A program made the position numbers and the translations under genes. The notes beneath the pieces were generated by a model. The model searched no databases, was not told where the DNA came from, and saw only the letters and a list, made by a program, of their open reading frames with translations. Of a stretch of 64,000 bases of DNA, positions 61,283-64,000 are shown piece by piece (positions within the stretch are counted from its first letter, which is position 1; every line of letters begins with the position of its first letter). The DNA comes from Rutidosis leptorrhynchoides (lineage: Eukaryota > Streptophyta > Magnoliopsida > Asterales > Asteraceae), in assembly GCF_046630445.1 (NCBI RefSeq), contig NC_092338.1, positions 221,971,501 through 222,035,500 on the forward strand, in the 5' to 3' direction.

Positions 61283-62060
61283 ATGGCGCGATTGAATCGA
61301 ATGACGGAACAAGAAATCCAGGAACTCATCAATCAGCGAGTGAACGACAGAATGTTATGGGTCGAGGCTGCAAGAGGTGCTGCAGTTAACCCAAATCCTC
61401 ATGTGAGATGTACTTACAAAACTTTTCAAGGTTGCAAGCCCTCATCATTAAGTGGAACAGAAGGACCAGTCGGTTTAACCCGGTGGATCGAAAAGATTGA
61501 GTCTGTGTTTAAAATCAGTGGTTGTATTGAGAAGGACATGACCAAGTATGCATCGTGCACCTTACAATATAGTGCACTCACATGGTGGAAAAACTATGTG
61601 AAGGCCGTAGGAGGAGATGTAGCTTATGATACTCCCTGGGAAGAATTCAAAACAATGCTAATCAACGATTATTGTCCAAGGAATGAGGTTAGGAAGTTGG
61701 AAGCTGAATTACGAAGCCTGAAAGTTGTTGGTACTGAACTCACCAACTATAATCAGCGATTCATGGAATTAGCTTTGCTATGTCCCGAATTGGTACCAAC
61801 CGAAGAACGAAAGATAGAACTGTACAAAGATGGTTTGCCTAAAAATGTCAAAGCAAATGTTACAGCATCGAAACCCAGAGACTATTCACGAAGCCATCAT
61901 CATGGTGAACGAGTTGATGGACCAGAGTATTCTGGATAAGAACACCGATGTCAAGACATCGGGAAACAAAAGAAAGTGGGAAGGTAATCATCAACAATCC
62001 AATAAGAAACAAGAAACCACGCAAGGTGCGGGTAGAGGTTCGAACTCAGGTTACAAAGGA
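61283..62060 (+). CDS. Element D gag region (fossil)
   Basis: Starts [20 protein letters not shown]. The retrotransposon gag domain is clear ([44 protein letters not shown]). About 30-40% alike to B gag by eye. The region carries a break. Confidence 0.85.
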
Positions 62061-64000
62061 CGAAATCCTTTATGTAACAGATGCCACAAACATCACTCTG
62101 GTTATTGTAATGTGGTGTGCGAAAATTGTAATCGAAGGGGTCATCTTGCTGAAGATTGTCGGATTCCTGTTACAAATACAAATGGCACCAAGACTCCTGC
62201 CACTAATGCAAATAGAACTGCCTTGGCCACTGTTACCTGTTATGGGTGTGGGAAACAGGGTCATTATAAGAGCCAGTGTCCGAATCCAGAGAAGAATAAT
62301 GGATCTACATGTGGAAGAGCATTTGTTATTAATGCTAGAGAGGCGTGTGAAGACCCGGAGCTTGTTACGGGTACGTTTACCATTAATAACTTATCCGCAT
62401 CTATTATATTTGATACTGGTACCGATAGAAGTTACGTGAGTAGAGACTTTTATGCTAAATTGAATTGTTCATCATTACCTCTAGATGCTAAGTACATGAT
62501 TGAGTTAGCTAATGGTAAACTAATTAAAGCCGATAAAATTTGCCGTGATTGTAAAATAAATTTAGTCGGAGAAATATTTAAGATTGATTTGATACCCGTA
62601 GAATTAGGAAGTTTTGATGTAATAGTCGGCATGGACTGGATGTCCAAAATAGGAGCTGAAGTTGTGTGTGCCAAGAAGGCAATTCGCATTCCTCGTAAGG
62701 ATAAAACGCCAGTAATGATTTATGAAGAGAAGGGTAACTCAAAGCTAAAACTCATTAGTTGTTTGAAAGATCAAAAGTGCTTGAAGAAAGGGTGTTATGC
62801 TATCTTAGCACATGTTAATAAAGTCAAAACGAAGGAAAAAGTGAAGAGCATCAATGGCATGCCTGTGGCAAGAGATTTTCCTGAAGTCTTTTCGAAAGAG
62901 TTGCCGGGATTACCTCCATTTAGATCTGTAGAATTTCAAATAGATCTAGTACCAGGAGCTGCACCAGTGGCTCGTGCTCCATATAGACTTGCACCATCTG
63001 AGTTAAAAGAACTTCAGAGTCAGTTAAAAGAATTACTGGACCGTGGATTCATACGACCAAGTACTTCACCGTGGGGAGCTCCGATTTTATTCGTCAAGAA
63101 GAAAGATGGATCTTTTAGGATGTGTATAGATTATCGTGAATTAAATAAGTTAACTATCAAGAATCGGTATCCACTACTGATAATTGAAGACTTATTTGAT
63201 CAACTGCAAGGATCATGCGTGTACTCGAAAATCGACTTAAGATCGGGCTATCATCAATTACGTGTCAAAGAAGAAGATATTCCGAAAACTGCTTTTCGGA
63301 CACGTTATGGTCATTACAAATTTTTGGTTATGCCGTTTGGGTTGACTAATGCGCCAGCTGTATTCATGGACCTCATGAATCGAGTTTGTAGTTCGTATTT
63401 AGATAAGTTTGTTATCGTTTTCATTGACGATATTCTTATCTATTCCAAGAGTGAGCAAGAGCATGAGTAGCATTTAAGGTTGGTATTAGAATTGTTAAGA
63501 AAAGAACAGTTATACGCCAAATTTTCTAAGTGTGCATTTTGGTTGAAAGAAGTGCAATTTCTTAGCCACGTTGTTAGTAGCAAAGGAATTCAGGTTGATC
63601 CAGCTAAAATTGAGGCCATTGAAAAATGGGAGACTCCTAAGACACCAACGCAGATACGCCAATTTTTGGGTTTAGATGGTTATTATAGAAGGTTTATTCA
63701 AGATTTTTTCCAAATAGCTAAACCATTAACAGCGTTAACGCAAAAAGGGAAGAAGTACGAATGGACTTCTGAGCAGGTAAGTGCATTTCAATTACTGAAG
63801 AAGAAGTTGACTACAGCACCTATTTTATCGTTACCTGAAGGGAACGATGATTTTGAGATATATTGTGACGCTTCGCGACAAGGTTTTGGTTGCGTCCTTA
63901 TGCAACGGAAGAAAGTTATAGCATACGCATCTCGACAATTAAAGATTCACGAGCGGAATTATACGACGCATGATTTAGAATTGGGAGCAGTAGTGTTTGC
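62061..64000 (+). CDS. Element D nucleocapsid, protease, RT and RNase H region, partial (fossil)
   Basis: Three Cys/His clusters lie at ~62070-62285 ([40 protein letters not shown]). The protease box [11 protein letters not shown] is near 62407-62440. RT ([41 protein letters not shown]) spans ~62990-63560. The start of RNase H ([16 protein letters not shown]) is near 63860. Continues beyond the window; broken. Confidence 0.88.

Larger units (their letters stand above)
57400..64000 (+). mobile_element. Element D: Tekay-like LTR retrotransposon, 5' part
   Basis: 5' LTR, primer-binding site, acidic leader ORF, gag, zinc knuckles, protease and RT up to RNase H are visible. The 3' part and second LTR lie beyond the window. 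It is related to B but clearly a different family member: its leader has no F-box-like ORF. A few breaks are present in the visible coding part. Age cannot be estimated without the second LTR. Confidence 0.9.

Overview
The window looks like nuclear DNA of a flowering plant, most likely an asterid and possibly Asteraceae (inference from retroelement style and the plant-only gene families; no species marker is present). It is AT-rich and is mostly a stack of nested LTR retrotransposons around a gene island of a few kilobases. No bacterial features, CRISPR arrays or functional tRNA/rRNA genes were found.

Layout. (1) 46-17087: an Athila-type Ty3/gypsy element on the minus strand, with ~2 kb LTRs and a GAACT target-site duplication. 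It sits inside an older minus-strand LTR (1-45 and 17093-19110) that itself abuts an integrase remnant (19111-19426). (2) 19623-20024: one end of a CACTA DNA transposon, cut off by the next element. (3) 20025-45393: element 'C', with ~3.8 kb LTRs and an ACACA duplication. It has no recognisable gag-pol but carries an antisense gene-like region with a TATA box, so it resembles a large non-autonomous derivative. (4) 28381-41472, inside C: element 'B', a Tekay/Del-like chromovirus with 3.2 kb LTRs and a GAAAA duplication. Between its primer-binding site and gag it carries an acidic ORF and an F-box-like ORF. (5) 45394-49800: LTR remnant, tRNA-derived SINE with a 9-bp duplication, and a Cassandra TRIM (5S-rRNA-derived LTRs, AACTC duplication) inside a small degraded gene-like sequence. 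(6) 50262-52016: two host loci, a DUF538 gene with a 16-bp frameshifting tandem duplication and a two-exon minus-strand gene resembling Arabidopsis At4g18593 (zinc-binding, dual-specificity-phosphatase-related). (7) 53871-57399: three partial LTRs in mixed orientation. (8) 57400-64000: 5' LTR, acidic leader ORF, gag and part of pol of a third Tekay-like element, 'D', which runs off the window.

Most worth attention: the extra ORFs in the leaders of the Tekay-like elements (F-box-like in B, acidic in B and D, a remnant in C); the antisense gene in C; a PPT-like hairpin motif repeated just before gag in B, C and D; and a tRNA-like Pol III promoter inside both LTRs of C. All LTR-element gene regions are treated as fossils; the visible gag-pol regions carry several breaks. 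Family names come from recognising motifs by eye, and no database search was run.
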